A DNA stretch of 64,000 nucleotides from NCBI GenBank assembly GCA_029907475.1, contig JARYLU010000003.1, forward strand, positions 62,001 through 126,000, read 5' to 3'. The notes under the pieces are model-generated. The model had not been told where the DNA came from and made no database searches. It saw only the letters and a list, made by a program, of their open reading frames with translations. This DNA comes from Bacillota bacterium. Its GTDB lineage: Bacteria > Bacillota > DSM-12270 > Thermacetogeniales > Thermacetogeniaceae. The translations under genes and the position numbers were made by a program. Shown here piece after piece: positions 1 through 10,000 of this stretch (its first letter is position 1; the number at the start of each line of letters is the position of its first letter).

Positions 1-90
1 TTGCGGGGGGTCAGCCATGTCACGGGTAATCATCTCATGGAAATCACGCAAACCGGGATTCAGGTCTTCCCCCGGGTAGGAGGTTGGTAG
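1..90 (+). CDS. C-terminus of a KaiC/RAD55-like RecA-superfamily ATPase (partial)
   Basis: An open frame runs from the window edge to a TAG at 88-90 and encodes 29 residues. The tail contains VTGNHLMEIT followed by TGIQVFP, which resembles the C-terminal strand pair of single-domain KaiC/RAD55-like ATPases (family knowledge, from memory). The next gene is also KaiC-like, so this is probably the end of a paired paralogue in the same operon. The AGGAGG at 78-83 that serves the next gene lies inside this reading frame. Only the last residues are visible, so the assignment is by resemblance and context. Confidence 0.55.
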   Translation: MRGVSHVTGNHLMEITQTGIQVFPRVGGW

Positions 91-92
91 GA

Positions 93-809
93 GTGAGGCA
101 AAAGGCTTATTTTGGCGTGGAAGGGCTCGACAAGATTGTTTCCCAGGGTGTAAGCTACGGTTCTCAAATTATGCTCGAGGGAGACACCGGAGTGGGAAAA
201 ACGGTTTTGGCGGGGGAATTTATTAAAGAAGGGCTCCGGTGCGGCGATGTCTGCATCTATGTGGCCTGCGACGAGCCCCCGGCAGTAATGCGCCGCCATC
301 TCGGGACTTTCAAGGTGGGGACCCAAGCTTACGAAGAGGCCGAACGCTTGATTTTTGTGGATGCTTACGAAGAAGAGGCCAGTTCCGAAAAATTTCATAT
401 CGCCGACCAGCACAATCTGGATAAATATTTCGCCCTCGAAAAGGAGTTCTTAAAGCGCTTTGCCGGACGCCGCATCCGGCTCGTTGTAGACAGCCTGAGC
501 ACCCTGTTCACCCCCTTTGAGCCTGCAGAAATCCTGGAATTCCACCGGAGCCGTTTAAAATACCTCCGGAAGTGCGGGGCCCTCACCCTTGACATCTTTG
601 TGGACGGGGTGCTTGAAGACCGGGTTGTTGCAATAGCCAGCCATCTTTACAACGTTATTTTAAAGATGAAGTTCGGGGGCTCTGAAACGCGTCCGGTCCG
701 GATTTTGCAGGTGGGGAAGGTCCGGAGCGGGAGGTTCAGTTCGACCCCCTACATGTTTGGAATCAGCTCCACTTTTGGAGTTCTCGTCGCGACAGAGTTG
801 GAGGTGTAG
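93..809 (+). CDS. KaiC/RAD55-like single-domain ATPase
   Basis: A protein of 238 residues with a RecA/KaiC fold. It has a Walker A motif, GDTGVGKT, at residues 30-37 and a Walker B-like strand, RIRLVVDSLSTL, near residue 130. The start follows KaiC style (YFGVEGLDKIV), placing the nucleotide site close to the N-terminus. GTG at 93 is preferred over TTG at 84 because AGGAGG at 78-83 is nine bases from the GTG but touches the TTG. Such proteins are presumed signal-transduction ATPases, common in archaea and scattered in Clostridia; the target here is unknown. It overlaps the previous gene and is followed after 3 bases by a V4R protein, so the genes are probably co-transcribed. Confidence 0.8.
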   Translation: MRQKAYFGVEGLDKIVSQGVSYGSQIMLEGDTGVGKTVLAGEFIKEGLRCGDVCIYVACDEPPAVMRRHLGTFKVGTQAYEEAERLIFVDAYEEEASSEKFHIADQHNLDKYFALEKEFLKRFAGRRIRLVVDSLSTLFTPFEPAEILEFHRSRLKYLRKCGALTLDIFVDGVLEDRVVAIASHLYNVILKMKFGGSETRPVRILQVGKVRSGRFSSTPYMFGISSTFGVLVATELEV

Positions 810-812
810 GCA

Positions 813-1832
813 GTGGACGAGAGTGCGTTGATTTACCGGAAAATTTTGAACTACCTCTATTTAACGTTGAGCAAGACAGTTGCCGCGATTCCTTTCAGCG
901 GAAAGTACTGGCTTGAAGAAGTAACGCGCGGGGTAGGGGAAAGAGTCCTGCGTGAATACGGGGAGAAGCTGGAGCTTTCCGGCCGGCGTCCCCTGGATAT
1001 TTGCCAGGCGTACTTAAATGTGCTCGACCGCGAGGGTTTTCTGCGGGCGAGCGCTTATCAGCTGGAGGAAGAGGGGGAAAACGTCCTGGTGACTTTAAGC
1101 CGGAGTCGCTGCGTTTATCAAGATTTCTGCCGGGGTGCAGAAAAAGAAAGCCTTTTCTTCTACTGCCCCCGCCTGGGAGCGCTCCAGGCTGCCCTCCAGC
1201 AGACGCTTCATGTCGATTATTCTACGGCGGTCGAGCTCGACGCGGAGGCGGATACGTGCCATGGCCGGATTTACCCTGCGAAGCGCCTGAAAACGGAAAT
1301 TGTTACCAGGGACGGGGACCTCTTAAAGATTGCAGGCGAAAGGGCGATTCTTTTGCCCAAGGAAACCTATGCCTCAATTCTTGTTGCAATTAGAGAATAT
1401 GCACCTCATATTATCAAAACAGTTCTCTACGATGCAGGCTACTATTCGGCGCTTACGGTTGCCCGGCAGGCGAAAACCTACTACAATACACCCCTGGAAG
1501 CGCTCGAGGCCCTTTTTGAGGAGGTCAAGAATTGCGGCCTGGCGAGGGTGGAATTAGTTTCACTGGAACCGGAAGCGGGCCGTGCGGTCATCAGGTGCTA
1601 TAATTCCTTCCAGGTGGCAACGGTCAAGAAATACGGTGAGCTTTACCGGACGCCGCGCGTTGTCTGCGACCTCCTCCGGGGGATGTTTTCCGCCTATTTG
1701 ACTGTAATCTTAGAGCGGCCTGTTTTGTGCGAGGAAATGAGGTGCGAGTCCCTGGACGGTGAGTACTGCGAATTCTACGCATTGCCGGACGAAAGTGAAA
1801 CACAGGTGGTTAGGAGTGAGCCTCTTGTCTGA
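813..1832 (+). CDS. V4R-domain (4-vinyl-reductase/XylR-N-like) sensor protein
   Basis: A protein of 339 residues. The C-terminal third (about residues 185-330) has the features of a V4R small-molecule-binding domain, including the cysteine-rich end CEEMRCESLDGEYCEFYA. The N-terminal half also has cysteines (CVYQDFC, YCPR, DTCHG) and may be a degenerate second V4R-like domain. V4R domains bind hydrophobic ligands or metals in regulators such as XylR and in archaeal proteins. The GTG start follows a GGAGGTG site. It sits between a KaiC-like ATPase and a winged-helix protein, suggesting a ligand-sensing step in a signalling module. That role is inference; no catalytic site is recognised. Confidence 0.7.
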   Translation: MDESALIYRKILNYLYLTLSKTVAAIPFSGKYWLEEVTRGVGERVLREYGEKLELSGRRPLDICQAYLNVLDREGFLRASAYQLEEEGENVLVTLSRSRCVYQDFCRGAEKESLFFYCPRLGALQAALQQTLHVDYSTAVELDAEADTCHGRIYPAKRLKTEIVTRDGDLLKIAGERAILLPKETYASILVAIREYAPHIIKTVLYDAGYYSALTVARQAKTYYNTPLEALEALFEEVKNCGLARVELVSLEPEAGRAVIRCYNSFQVATVKKYGELYRTPRVVCDLLRGMFSAYLTVILERPVLCEEMRCESLDGEYCEFYALPDESETQVVRSEPLV

Positions 1833-2106
1833 CCAGCAGGAGTACCGCCCGAAAAACGGCGGTATTGAGGGGAGCATTATTCGGATTGAACTCCTGACAT
1901 TTTTCCAGTCTAACCCCCACACCAGGGATACCGCCGCGGGGCTGGCGCGGCGCCTGCACCGCCCGCCTGAAGATGTTGAGGCCGCAGCGGCGATGCTTGC
2001 GAAAATCGGGATTTTGGATAAAAACGGGAGCGGTCCGTATACTGTTTACCGTTTAAGACATGGTGAACTGATCAGGGCTTATTTTGAGAATTGTCAGGAA
2101 GAATGA
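1825..2106 (+). CDS. Small winged-helix protein, function unknown
   Basis: About 93 residues. The sequence from ELLTFFQSNP through ARRLHRPPEDVEAAAAMLAKIGILDK reads as a winged helix: a recognition-type helix followed by a wing (GPYTVYRL). It probably binds DNA or acts as an adaptor. The start is uncertain. TTG at 1825 lies nine bases after TAGGAG, whereas GTG at 1816 abuts that site; both overlap the end of the V4R gene. The gene's last codon overlaps the start of the histidine kinase (ATGA), so translation is likely coupled. Confidence 0.6.
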   Translation: MSDQQEYRPKNGGIEGSIIRIELLTFFQSNPHTRDTAAGLARRLHRPPEDVEAAAAMLAKIGILDKNGSGPYTVYRLRHGELIRAYFENCQEE

Positions 2107-3212
2107 GCGGCAAAGCGAAGGGGGACCGTTTCTTGAGGCACTGTCAGAGTGAAGCGGAAATAAACGAAGCGTTGAGACCGGCGCTTCAGGATGTTTTAAA
2201 TGCTTTCCCCGCCGGGATTATGGTCGTAAACCGCTCGGGAAAGATCGTCGGGTTTAACCGTTTTCTTGAGGAAGCAACGGGGCTCTCCCAACAGGAGGTC
2301 GTGGGGCGCAGCCTGCAGGACCTTTTTCAAAAAAAAGAGTTCCCGCGGGAGCACCCTTTGCTGTTGACCTTAACCGCCGGAAGGGAGTTCGACCGGCTTG
2401 TCCCGGAGAACATCCTCCCCTTTACCTGTCCTTTTCCGGCCTATGCGAGCACCCATGCTCTGGTAGGTGGAGATGGGGATAGGATCGGGGCGCTCGCCGT
2501 CCTCTGGGATGCCAGACACCAACAGGAGCTGGAACAGGCAGTGGTCCGGGCCGAGCGCCTTGCGATCATGGGCCAGCTGGCTGCGGTGGCGGTGCATGAA
2601 ATCAGAAACTCCCTGACCGCCGTAGGGGGGTTTCTCCAGTTGCTGAAGCATGAATTAGAAGGGACACCCCGCGTTGAATATGCAGACATTATGCTTGAGG
2701 CGCTGGCGCGGGCAAACTCGATCATCGGGGACTTCCTCCGCCTGGCTAAACCCGGCCTTCCCCAGCGGAAGCCGTGCGATTTAAGAGACCTGATGGAAAG
2801 TGTAATCAAGTTACTGGAAAATGAGCGGGCGCGCCGGGGCATCGCGGTTAAGGCAGCTTACGCGCCGGATTTGCCCATGATTTCTCTTGATGAAGAACAG
2901 TTCAAACAGGTACTTTTAAACATTTTCAACAACGCCCTCGACGTGATGCCAGATGGGGGCGAAATCGCGCTCGCGGTCGAATGTGACCGGGAGGCAAACG
3001 TGATTCAGATTTCGGTCCGGGATACAGGCCCGGGGATTCCGGAAGCGGTACAGGCCCAGGTTTTTGAGCCTTTCTTTACGACGAAAGAAACAGGAACCGG
3101 GTTGGGGCTTTACATTTCCCGGGCGATCGTCCAAAATCACGGCGGAGAGATCAAAATTGAAAATAACCCCGATCAGGGTTGCAGGGTGATCATCCTTCTC
3201 CCTCAAGGGTGA
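2103..3212 (+). CDS. PAS-domain sensor histidine kinase, sporulation-kinase-like
   Basis: A soluble protein of about 369 residues with no membrane segment. A PAS domain spans roughly residues 30-130. A HisKA dimerisation domain carries the phospho-acceptor His165 in VAVHEIRNSLTAV, and a HATPase_c domain has an N box (NIFNNALDVMP), a G1 box (DTGPGIP) and an F/G2 region (FEPFFTTKETGTGLGL). The HEIRN-x-LTA-x-x-GFLQLL pattern is typical of the KinA-KinE sporulation kinases (family knowledge). ATG at 2103 overlaps the preceding stop. No response regulator is adjacent; a Spo0F-like receiver 6.5 kb downstream is a plausible partner (inference). The PAS ligand is unknown. Confidence 0.85.
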   Translation: MSGKAKGDRFLRHCQSEAEINEALRPALQDVLNAFPAGIMVVNRSGKIVGFNRFLEEATGLSQQEVVGRSLQDLFQKKEFPREHPLLLTLTAGREFDRLVPENILPFTCPFPAYASTHALVGGDGDRIGALAVLWDARHQQELEQAVVRAERLAIMGQLAAVAVHEIRNSLTAVGGFLQLLKHELEGTPRVEYADIMLEALARANSIIGDFLRLAKPGLPQRKPCDLRDLMESVIKLLENERARRGIAVKAAYAPDLPMISLDEEQFKQVLLNIFNNALDVMPDGGEIALAVECDREANVIQISVRDTGPGIPEAVQAQVFEPFFTTKETGTGLGLYISRAIVQNHGGEIKIENNPDQGCRVIILLPQG

Positions 3213-3300
3213 TCGCGTTTAAAAAATGGGGTCTTGCATAAAAGGTCTTCCATCCCAAATAATAGAAGGGTGAAGAAATTTCGTCTCAAAGGGGTTCACG

Positions 3301-4974
3301 ATGGGTGTTTTAGAGCGTTTAAGAAATGGGATTCACGAGGTTTTGGTTAAGGCCGCAGAAGAGGCGCGGGAGCAGGGAAAAATTACCTACAGCGCCCTCC
3401 CCTCTTTTACGATCGAGGTGCCCCGCGAGAAAGCACACGGTGATTTTGCGACTAACCTGGCTTTGCTCCTTGCCAGGGAGGCGGGGCGGCCCCCGCGCTC
3501 AGTTGCGCAAGTTCTCCTGCAATTTATTCCCTCCGGACTGAACCGGATCGCGGGCGTTGAGGTGGCAGGGCCCGGTTTTATTAACTTTTTTCTGGATCCC
3601 TGCTGGCTTTATGAAGTTTTGCATGAGGTTGAGGCAGATGATGAACGCTACGGGTGTTCCGACCTGGGGCAGGGACGGAAGGTACAGGTGGAGTTCGTGA
3701 GCGCGAACCCCACAGGGCTCCTGCATATGGGGAATGCCCGGGGTGCCGCCCTGGGCGATACCCTGGCCAACATCCTCGCGGCTGCGGGTTATGATGTAAC
3801 ACGGGAGTTTTACATTAACGATGCCGGAAACCAGATCGAGGCCTTTGGGCAGTCCCTTGAGGCCAGGTACCTGCAGTTGTTGGGTTATGACGTTCCTTTT
3901 CCTGAAGACGGGTATCCGGGCGAAGACCTGATCGCAAGCATGAAAAACCTGATTGCCCGCGTCGGGGATCAATATGCCGGGATCGACCCTTACCTGCGGC
4001 GGGAGAGGCTGGTCAGGTACGCTCTCAAGGAGAAGCTGGCCCAAATGGAGCGAGACCTTGCTGACTTCGGGGTTGTTTATGATGTCTGGTTTTCCGAACA
4101 GTCACTTCACGATTCCGGAACTGTAGAAAAGGTTTTAAAAGAATTACAGTCAAAAGGGTATCTTTATGAGGATGAAGGAGCCCTCTGGTTCCGCTCCACC
4201 CTTTTCGGCGACGAAAAGGACGAGGTTCTGGTCCGGGGCAACGGGATACCCACTTACTTTGCGGCCGATATTGCTTACCATCAGAATAAATTTCGGCGTG
4301 GTTTCGATCGCGTGATCAATATTTGGGGGGCGGACCACCACGGTCATGTCGCCCGTTTAAAAGGGGCGATGCAGGCCCTCGGGTTTGACCCCGTTAGGCT
4401 TGAAGTGATCATTATGCAGCTTGTCAGGCTTTTTAAAGGGGGCGAACTGGTCCGCATGTCGAAGCGGACAGGAGAATACATTACCCTGAGAGAACTCATG
4501 GAGGAGGTCGGACGGGACGCGGCACGCTATTTTTTCGTTATGCGGAGCGCGGACAGCCACCTCGATTTCGACCTTGATCTGGCCCGGGAGCAGTCGAACG
4601 AAAATCCGGTTTATTACGTTCAGTACGCTCACGCCCGGATCTGCAGCATTTTGCGCCAGATGGGGGCCTCCCCGCCCCGGGCGCGGGAAGTTGCGCTGGA
4701 GGTTCTCCAGGATCCTGCCGAACTTGCCCTGATTCGAAAAATTGCCGATCTGCCGGGGGAGGTCCTTTTTGCGGCGAAGAACCTTGAGCCCCACCGTCTT
4801 GCCCACTACGCTTACGAATTGGCAACTCTTTTTCACGGTTTTTATACGACCTGCCGCGTTCTGACGGAGGACCCCGTTTTGCGCGAAGCACGCCTTGTGC
4901 TCGTTAACGCCTCCCGCATTACCTTGCGGAATACCCTGAAGCTTTTAGGGGTTACTGCCCCGGAAAGGATGTGA
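3301..4974 (+). CDS. argS: Arginyl-tRNA synthetase
   Basis: A class I aminoacyl-tRNA synthetase of 557 residues that charges tRNA-Arg. It has an N-terminal additional domain, the HIGH signature as HMGN at residue 142, and a KMSKS-like RMSKR near residue 385. It ends with the DALR anticodon-binding domain (VYYVQYAHARICSILRQ). ATG at 3301 follows AAAGGGG. No T-box leader is visible in the 88 bases upstream. The position next to rpoE and pyrG matches the Bacillus order. Confidence 0.97.
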   Translation: MGVLERLRNGIHEVLVKAAEEAREQGKITYSALPSFTIEVPREKAHGDFATNLALLLAREAGRPPRSVAQVLLQFIPSGLNRIAGVEVAGPGFINFFLDPCWLYEVLHEVEADDERYGCSDLGQGRKVQVEFVSANPTGLLHMGNARGAALGDTLANILAAAGYDVTREFYINDAGNQIEAFGQSLEARYLQLLGYDVPFPEDGYPGEDLIASMKNLIARVGDQYAGIDPYLRRERLVRYALKEKLAQMERDLADFGVVYDVWFSEQSLHDSGTVEKVLKELQSKGYLYEDEGALWFRSTLFGDEKDEVLVRGNGIPTYFAADIAYHQNKFRRGFDRVINIWGADHHGHVARLKGAMQALGFDPVRLEVIIMQLVRLFKGGELVRMSKRTGEYITLRELMEEVGRDAARYFFVMRSADSHLDFDLDLAREQSNENPVYYVQYAHARICSILRQMGASPPRAREVALEVLQDPAELALIRKIADLPGEVLFAAKNLEPHRLAHYAYELATLFHGFYTTCRVLTEDPVLREARLVLVNASRITLRNTLKLLGVTAPERM

Positions 4975-4994
4975 AACGCGAAGGGGGTCGGGGG

Positions 4995-5402
4995 ATGATG
5001 TACGGAGAAGGATGGGAAGAGAAAACGACAATTCTGAACTTTGTCTACGAACTCTTTAAAACCGGCGGCCAACCTCTTCATTATTCGCTTTTAATAGAGG
5101 AGGTCGCGAAGAGGTTCCTGGATCGGGAAGAGGATCTGGTGCGAGCAAAAGCAAGGTTTTATACATGGCTTAATCTTGATCCCCGTTTTGTCTATTTAGG
5201 TCAGGGACAGTGGGGGTTGCGCAGTTGGATACCCGAAAAAGGTGGACGTCGTGTTCCTCTTCTCTCGCTCATGCACAAGACGCTGGAATACGACGACGGG
5301 TCGCCCCGAATTCCGGGGCGGGAACAGCCGGATGAACTTTTTCCTGCTCATGAAATGCTCATGGAAAAAGAAGAGCCCGTTTCTGACGACTATCTTCCCT
5401 AG
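4995..5402 (+). CDS. rpoE: RNA polymerase delta subunit (HARE-HTH protein)
   Basis: About 135 residues. The N-terminal 80 residues match the HARE-HTH fold of the delta subunit (LHYSLLIEEVAKRF, then FYTWLNLDPRFVYLGQGQWGLRSW). The C-terminal tail is acidic but shorter and less extreme than in Bacillus. Delta improves RNA polymerase recycling and promoter discrimination in Firmicutes. ATG at 4995 follows AAGGGGG at good spacing; a GTG at 4971 overlapping the argS stop is the alternative. The location directly before pyrG is the classical rpoE-pyrG arrangement and supports the call. Confidence 0.85.
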   Translation: MMYGEGWEEKTTILNFVYELFKTGGQPLHYSLLIEEVAKRFLDREEDLVRAKARFYTWLNLDPRFVYLGQGQWGLRSWIPEKGGRRVPLLSLMHKTLEYDDGSPRIPGREQPDELFPAHEMLMEKEEPVSDDYLP

Positions 5403-5444
5403 CCGGTTGGCCTGGGCCGAAGGAGAACAGGTCTCGACTTCCCC

Positions 5445-5474
5445 TTGACAACGGCAGAAGATTGCGTTTAGAAT
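5445..5474 (+). promoter_or_regulatory. Sigma-A promoter for pyrG
   Basis: TTGACA at 5445-5450 and TAGAAT at 5469-5474 are separated by 18 bases and lie 56 bases before the pyrG start. The predicted transcript start is near 5481. No attenuator hairpin fits in the short leader. Confidence 0.7.
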
Positions 5475-5487
5475 GGGCGTTGTATGA

Positions 5488-7152
<1,665 letters not shown>

Positions 7153-7158
7153 ATTTCC

Positions 7159-8259
7159 TTGTACCAGATGCGCCTGATCGGGGATCCAGAAAGGGATTTT
7201 TTTAATGATTTTATCAACTCCTCTCCAAAGCCCCACTTCCTTCAAACATACGAGTGGGGTGAATTAAAAAAAGCTACGGGTTGGGAGCCCATCCGCTTGC
7301 TGGCGACAAAGGGAGAAGATCCGGTTGCCGCGATCTCTCTCTTGAAGCGCCGCCTGCCCTTTTTTAACCGCACGATTATTTACGCGCCCCGGGGACCGGT
7401 TCTGGGAGCGGCCTGTGATCCGGAGGCCGAGGCTTTCTTCTGGAGCAAGGTTAAAGAAGTTGCGCGGCGCAACCGGGCAATTTTTTTAAAGGCAGATCCC
7501 GATATCCCAAAAGAGGATCAAAATTACCGTGTCCGGCTTGAAAAACAGGGGTTTCGTCCCGCGGGTACCCGCGCGGGATTTGGCGGAATCCAGCCCCGCT
7601 TTGTTTTTCGCCTTGACCTGGCGAAATCCGAAGAGGAAATCCTTGCAGCAATGGAAAGCAAAACGAGATACAATATCCGTCTTGCGGCGCGGAAAGGTGT
7701 CCGGGTTCGGGTGGCCCAAGACCGCTCTGATCTGGCAATATTCTACGATCTCCTGACGGAGACGGCGGAGCGGGATCAGTTTTTAATCCGGGCTTACCGG
7801 TACTTCGAGCAGATCTGGGATCTTTTCGTGAGCCGCGGCGCGGCCCGGATTTTCCTTGCTGAGTACCAGGGTGAGGTTATCGCCGGCACCCTGGCCTTTC
7901 ACTGCGGGGACCGGGTCTGGTACCTGTACGGCGCCTCGGGGAACCACTTCCGGAATGTCATGCCGAACCACCTGCTCCAGTGGACGATGATCCGCTGGGC
8001 ACGGGATTTGGGCTGCAGGATCTACGATTTTCGGGGTTCACCCGGGGATGCCGATCCCGCAAACCCTTTATACGGGTTGTACCGCTTTAAAAAAGGTTTT
8101 GGAGCGCAATTTACCGAATTCATCGGGGAGTATGACCTGATCGTTTCACCTTTCTGGTACTTTCTCTGGAGGCAGGTTCTCCCGCTTTACCGTCGGTTTG
8201 CGCGTCTGGTACGCCGGGGTGACAAAAAATCCGGAGCGCTCCTCTCCCTGGAGGAATAA
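7159..8259 (+). CDS. FemAB-family peptidoglycan bridge aminoacyltransferase
   Basis: A 366-residue protein with the double GNAT-like fold of the FemABX/MurM group. The motifs seen are FLQTYEWGELKKATGW near the N-terminus, ESKTRYNIRLAARKGV in the middle, and the C-terminal run YLYGASGNHFRNVMPNHLL to YDFRGSPGD. These enzymes add amino acids to the third residue of the lipid II stem peptide using aminoacyl-tRNA. TTG at 7159 follows GGGGG at nine bases. It starts six bases after the pyrG stop and is directly followed by an alanine-racemase-like gene, suggesting a joint role in cell-wall precursor modification. Confidence 0.85.
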   Translation: MYQMRLIGDPERDFFNDFINSSPKPHFLQTYEWGELKKATGWEPIRLLATKGEDPVAAISLLKRRLPFFNRTIIYAPRGPVLGAACDPEAEAFFWSKVKEVARRNRAIFLKADPDIPKEDQNYRVRLEKQGFRPAGTRAGFGGIQPRFVFRLDLAKSEEEILAAMESKTRYNIRLAARKGVRVRVAQDRSDLAIFYDLLTETAERDQFLIRAYRYFEQIWDLFVSRGAARIFLAEYQGEVIAGTLAFHCGDRVWYLYGASGNHFRNVMPNHLLQWTMIRWARDLGCRIYDFRGSPGDADPANPLYGLYRFKKGFGAQFTEFIGEYDLIVSPFWYFLWRQVLPLYRRFARLVRRGDKKSGALLSLEE

Positions 8260-8263
8260 GATC

Positions 8264-9484
8264 ATGCCCGGAGGTCAAGCAGTGGAAAGAGATCGCGCGA
8301 ACCTGGCGCGGTGGATCGAAGTTAATCTGGAGGCAATTTCTCACAATACCGCACAAGTGAGGCAGTTCCTTCCCCCCGGTGTCCGGTTGATGGCCGTTGT
8401 GAAGGGGGACGGATACGGGCACGGCCTGATTCCTGCAGCGCGTGCCGCCCTCGCCCAGGGTGCCGGCATGCTGGGAGTTACACACCCCGAAGAGGGCGTT
8501 CTTCTCAGGGAAGCAGGAATTACCGCTCCTGTTTTAATTTTTCGTCCCCTCCTGCCTGGAGAAGAAGAAATAGCGATCGCTTTTTGTTTAACTCCTTCTT
8601 TGAGCGATCTGGAACAGGCGAAACGCCTGGCTCGTACAGCCCGGATGATGGGGAGGCAAATCCCCGTCCACTTGAAAATCGAAACCGGGATGGGCCGGAC
8701 GGGATTCACGCCTGCTTCCTTCTGGGACAGCGCTGAAGAGCTTTTGAACCTTCCTGGGCTGGAGTGGGAAGGAATTTACACCCATTTCGCAGCCGCAGCC
8801 GGCGATCCTTCCTTTACCCGGCACCAGTTCCGCCTCTTTCTTGAGGTGGTGAACACCCTGGCCCGCCGGGGGATCAGGATCCCGGTCCGCCATGTTTGCA
8901 ACAGCGCTGCCCTGCTCCTTTATCCCGAAATGCACCTCGACCTTGTCCGGGCCGGTACTTTGCTGTACGGCCAGTTACCTGCAGGAATTGAGTCTGTTTC
9001 ACTCAAGCTCCGGGAGACCTGGTCTTTCTGGACCAGGGTTGTCCACCTCCAACACGTCCCCCGGGGAGCCACGGTGGGTTACGGGCGAACTTCCAGGGTG
9101 CGCAGGGATACTGTGCTCGCGGTTTTACCAGTTGGTTACAGTGACGGTTTTGGTCTCGATGTAGCCCCACGCCCTGCGGGATGGTTGGATCTCATTAAAG
9201 TGCTTGGGAAGCTGGCGGGGGCATTTTTAGGATTTCCCTGGGGCACTTATTACGTAAAAATTAATGGGAGGCCTGCTCCTGTGGTGGGTCGCCTGGGGAT
9301 GGAATTAAGTTGCGTTGATGTGGGCAAGATACCAGAAGTAGACATCGGGACCCCCGTTTTTCTCCCGGCCCGACGTACCGTCATCCGTGCGGCGATCCCC
9401 CGCCTCTACGTCAAAGGAAGGGAAGAAAGAGCTTTAGAAGCAGTTCCGGGAGAATCTTCGTCTGTTTCGACAGAATTCGACTAA
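8264..9484 (+). CDS. alr: Alanine racemase family protein with divergent C-terminus
   Basis: A 406-residue fold-type III PLP enzyme. Lys47 in AVVKGDGYGHG is the PLP-binding lysine (the usual motif is AVVKADAYGHG), and the VGYGRT tyrosine corresponds to the second catalytic base. The substrate-binding MDQ motif reads GMELSCVDV here. The usual C-terminal helix with TIPYEIL is missing: the chain jumps from TPVFLPARR to IPRLYV. Classical alanine racemase activity is therefore likely but not certain; a broader amino-acid racemase is possible. ATG at 8264 follows GGAGGAA; GTG at 8282 is an alternative. It is probably co-transcribed with the FemAB gene. The last 20 bases contain Spo0A-like boxes for the next gene. 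Confidence 0.8.
   Translation: MPGGQAVERDRANLARWIEVNLEAISHNTAQVRQFLPPGVRLMAVVKGDGYGHGLIPAARAALAQGAGMLGVTHPEEGVLLREAGITAPVLIFRPLLPGEEEIAIAFCLTPSLSDLEQAKRLARTARMMGRQIPVHLKIETGMGRTGFTPASFWDSAEELLNLPGLEWEGIYTHFAAAAGDPSFTRHQFRLFLEVVNTLARRGIRIPVRHVCNSAALLLYPEMHLDLVRAGTLLYGQLPAGIESVSLKLRETWSFWTRVVHLQHVPRGATVGYGRTSRVRRDTVLAVLPVGYSDGFGLDVAPRPAGWLDLIKVLGKLAGAFLGFPWGTYYVKINGRPAPVVGRLGMELSCVDVGKIPEVDIGTPVFLPARRTVIRAAIPRLYVKGREERALEAVPGESSSVSTEFD
9466..9482 (+). promoter_or_regulatory. Tandem Spo0A boxes upstream of spo0F
   Basis: TTCGACA at 9466-9472 is a perfect reverse-complement 0A box (TGTCGAA). TTCGACT at 9476-9482 is a one-mismatch copy placed exactly ten bases later, that is, on the same helix face. 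They lie 20-36 bases upstream of the sigma-H promoter. Confidence 0.55.
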
Positions 9485-9501
9485 TAACCTGAAAATCTTC
9501 A

Positions 9502-9530
9502 GCAGGAACGATCAATTTTGGGAAGAATTA
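9502..9530 (+). promoter_or_regulatory. Sigma-H promoter for spo0F
   Basis: The -35 is GCAGGAACG (9502-9510), followed by an 11-base spacer and the -10 GAAGAATTA (9522-9530). The -10 matches the sigma-H consensus RNNGAATWW fully, and the AGGA core of the -35 is present. The spacing is the 11-12 bases expected. Confidence 0.55.
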
Positions 9531-9574
9531 ATACAGATGGAGAATGAAGGATCATGTTTTAGGGGGAGACGAAT

Positions 9575-10000
9575 TTGGGGTTAGTACAAGCCTCTTTACT
9601 GGTTGTTGATGATCACCAAGGGGTGCGCTTCCTCTTAAAAGAGGTGCTCGAGCAGGACGGCTACCAGGTCCGGGCTCTGGCCCACGGTCGAGACGTCATG
9701 CCTGAAATTAAACGCGACCCTCCTGATGTTATCCTGCTCGACTGGAACCTGCCGGGTTGGCAGGGTTGGGAGGTACTCGTTGAATTGCAAAACCTTTCAC
9801 TCCAGATTCCTGTGATCCTGCTTACAGGCTGGGCTGATGGAGAGTTATTCCGGCGTGCCCTTGAAAAAGAAGAGGTGATCGGTTATCTGGTGAAACCCTT
9901 CGATCTTAACGATTTAAAAAAAATGATTCTGAAGGCCCTGACGGTTTCACCCAGATCTTCATTGAGCGGAAACAAAACAGATTCTCTCGACATAAAATGA
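9575..10000 (+). CDS. spo0F: Spo0F-like single-domain response regulator
   Basis: A 141-residue receiver domain with no output domain. The acidic pocket is Asp12/Asp13, the phospho-acceptor is Asp56 in LLDWNLPG, and Lys107 lies in YLVKPF. In Bacillus, Spo0F passes phosphate from sporulation kinases to Spo0B and on to Spo0A. The pattern VDDHQGVRFLLKEV closely parallels Bacillus Spo0F, and the location before fba is the same. TTG at 9575 follows GGGGGAG. The protein is about 17 residues longer than Bacillus Spo0F at the C-terminus. No spo0B is visible; the PAS kinase near 2.1 kb is a candidate donor. Confidence 0.85.
   Translation: MGLVQASLLVVDDHQGVRFLLKEVLEQDGYQVRALAHGRDVMPEIKRDPPDVILLDWNLPGWQGWEVLVELQNLSLQIPVILLTGWADGELFRRALEKEEVIGYLVKPFDLNDLKKMILKALTVSPRSSLSGNKTDSLDIK

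Noticed and set aside
5469-5485. GGG at the start of the pyrG transcript as a reiterative-transcription attenuator
   Set aside because: The GGGC directly abuts the -10 instead of lying at the start site, and no terminator fits before the pyrG start.
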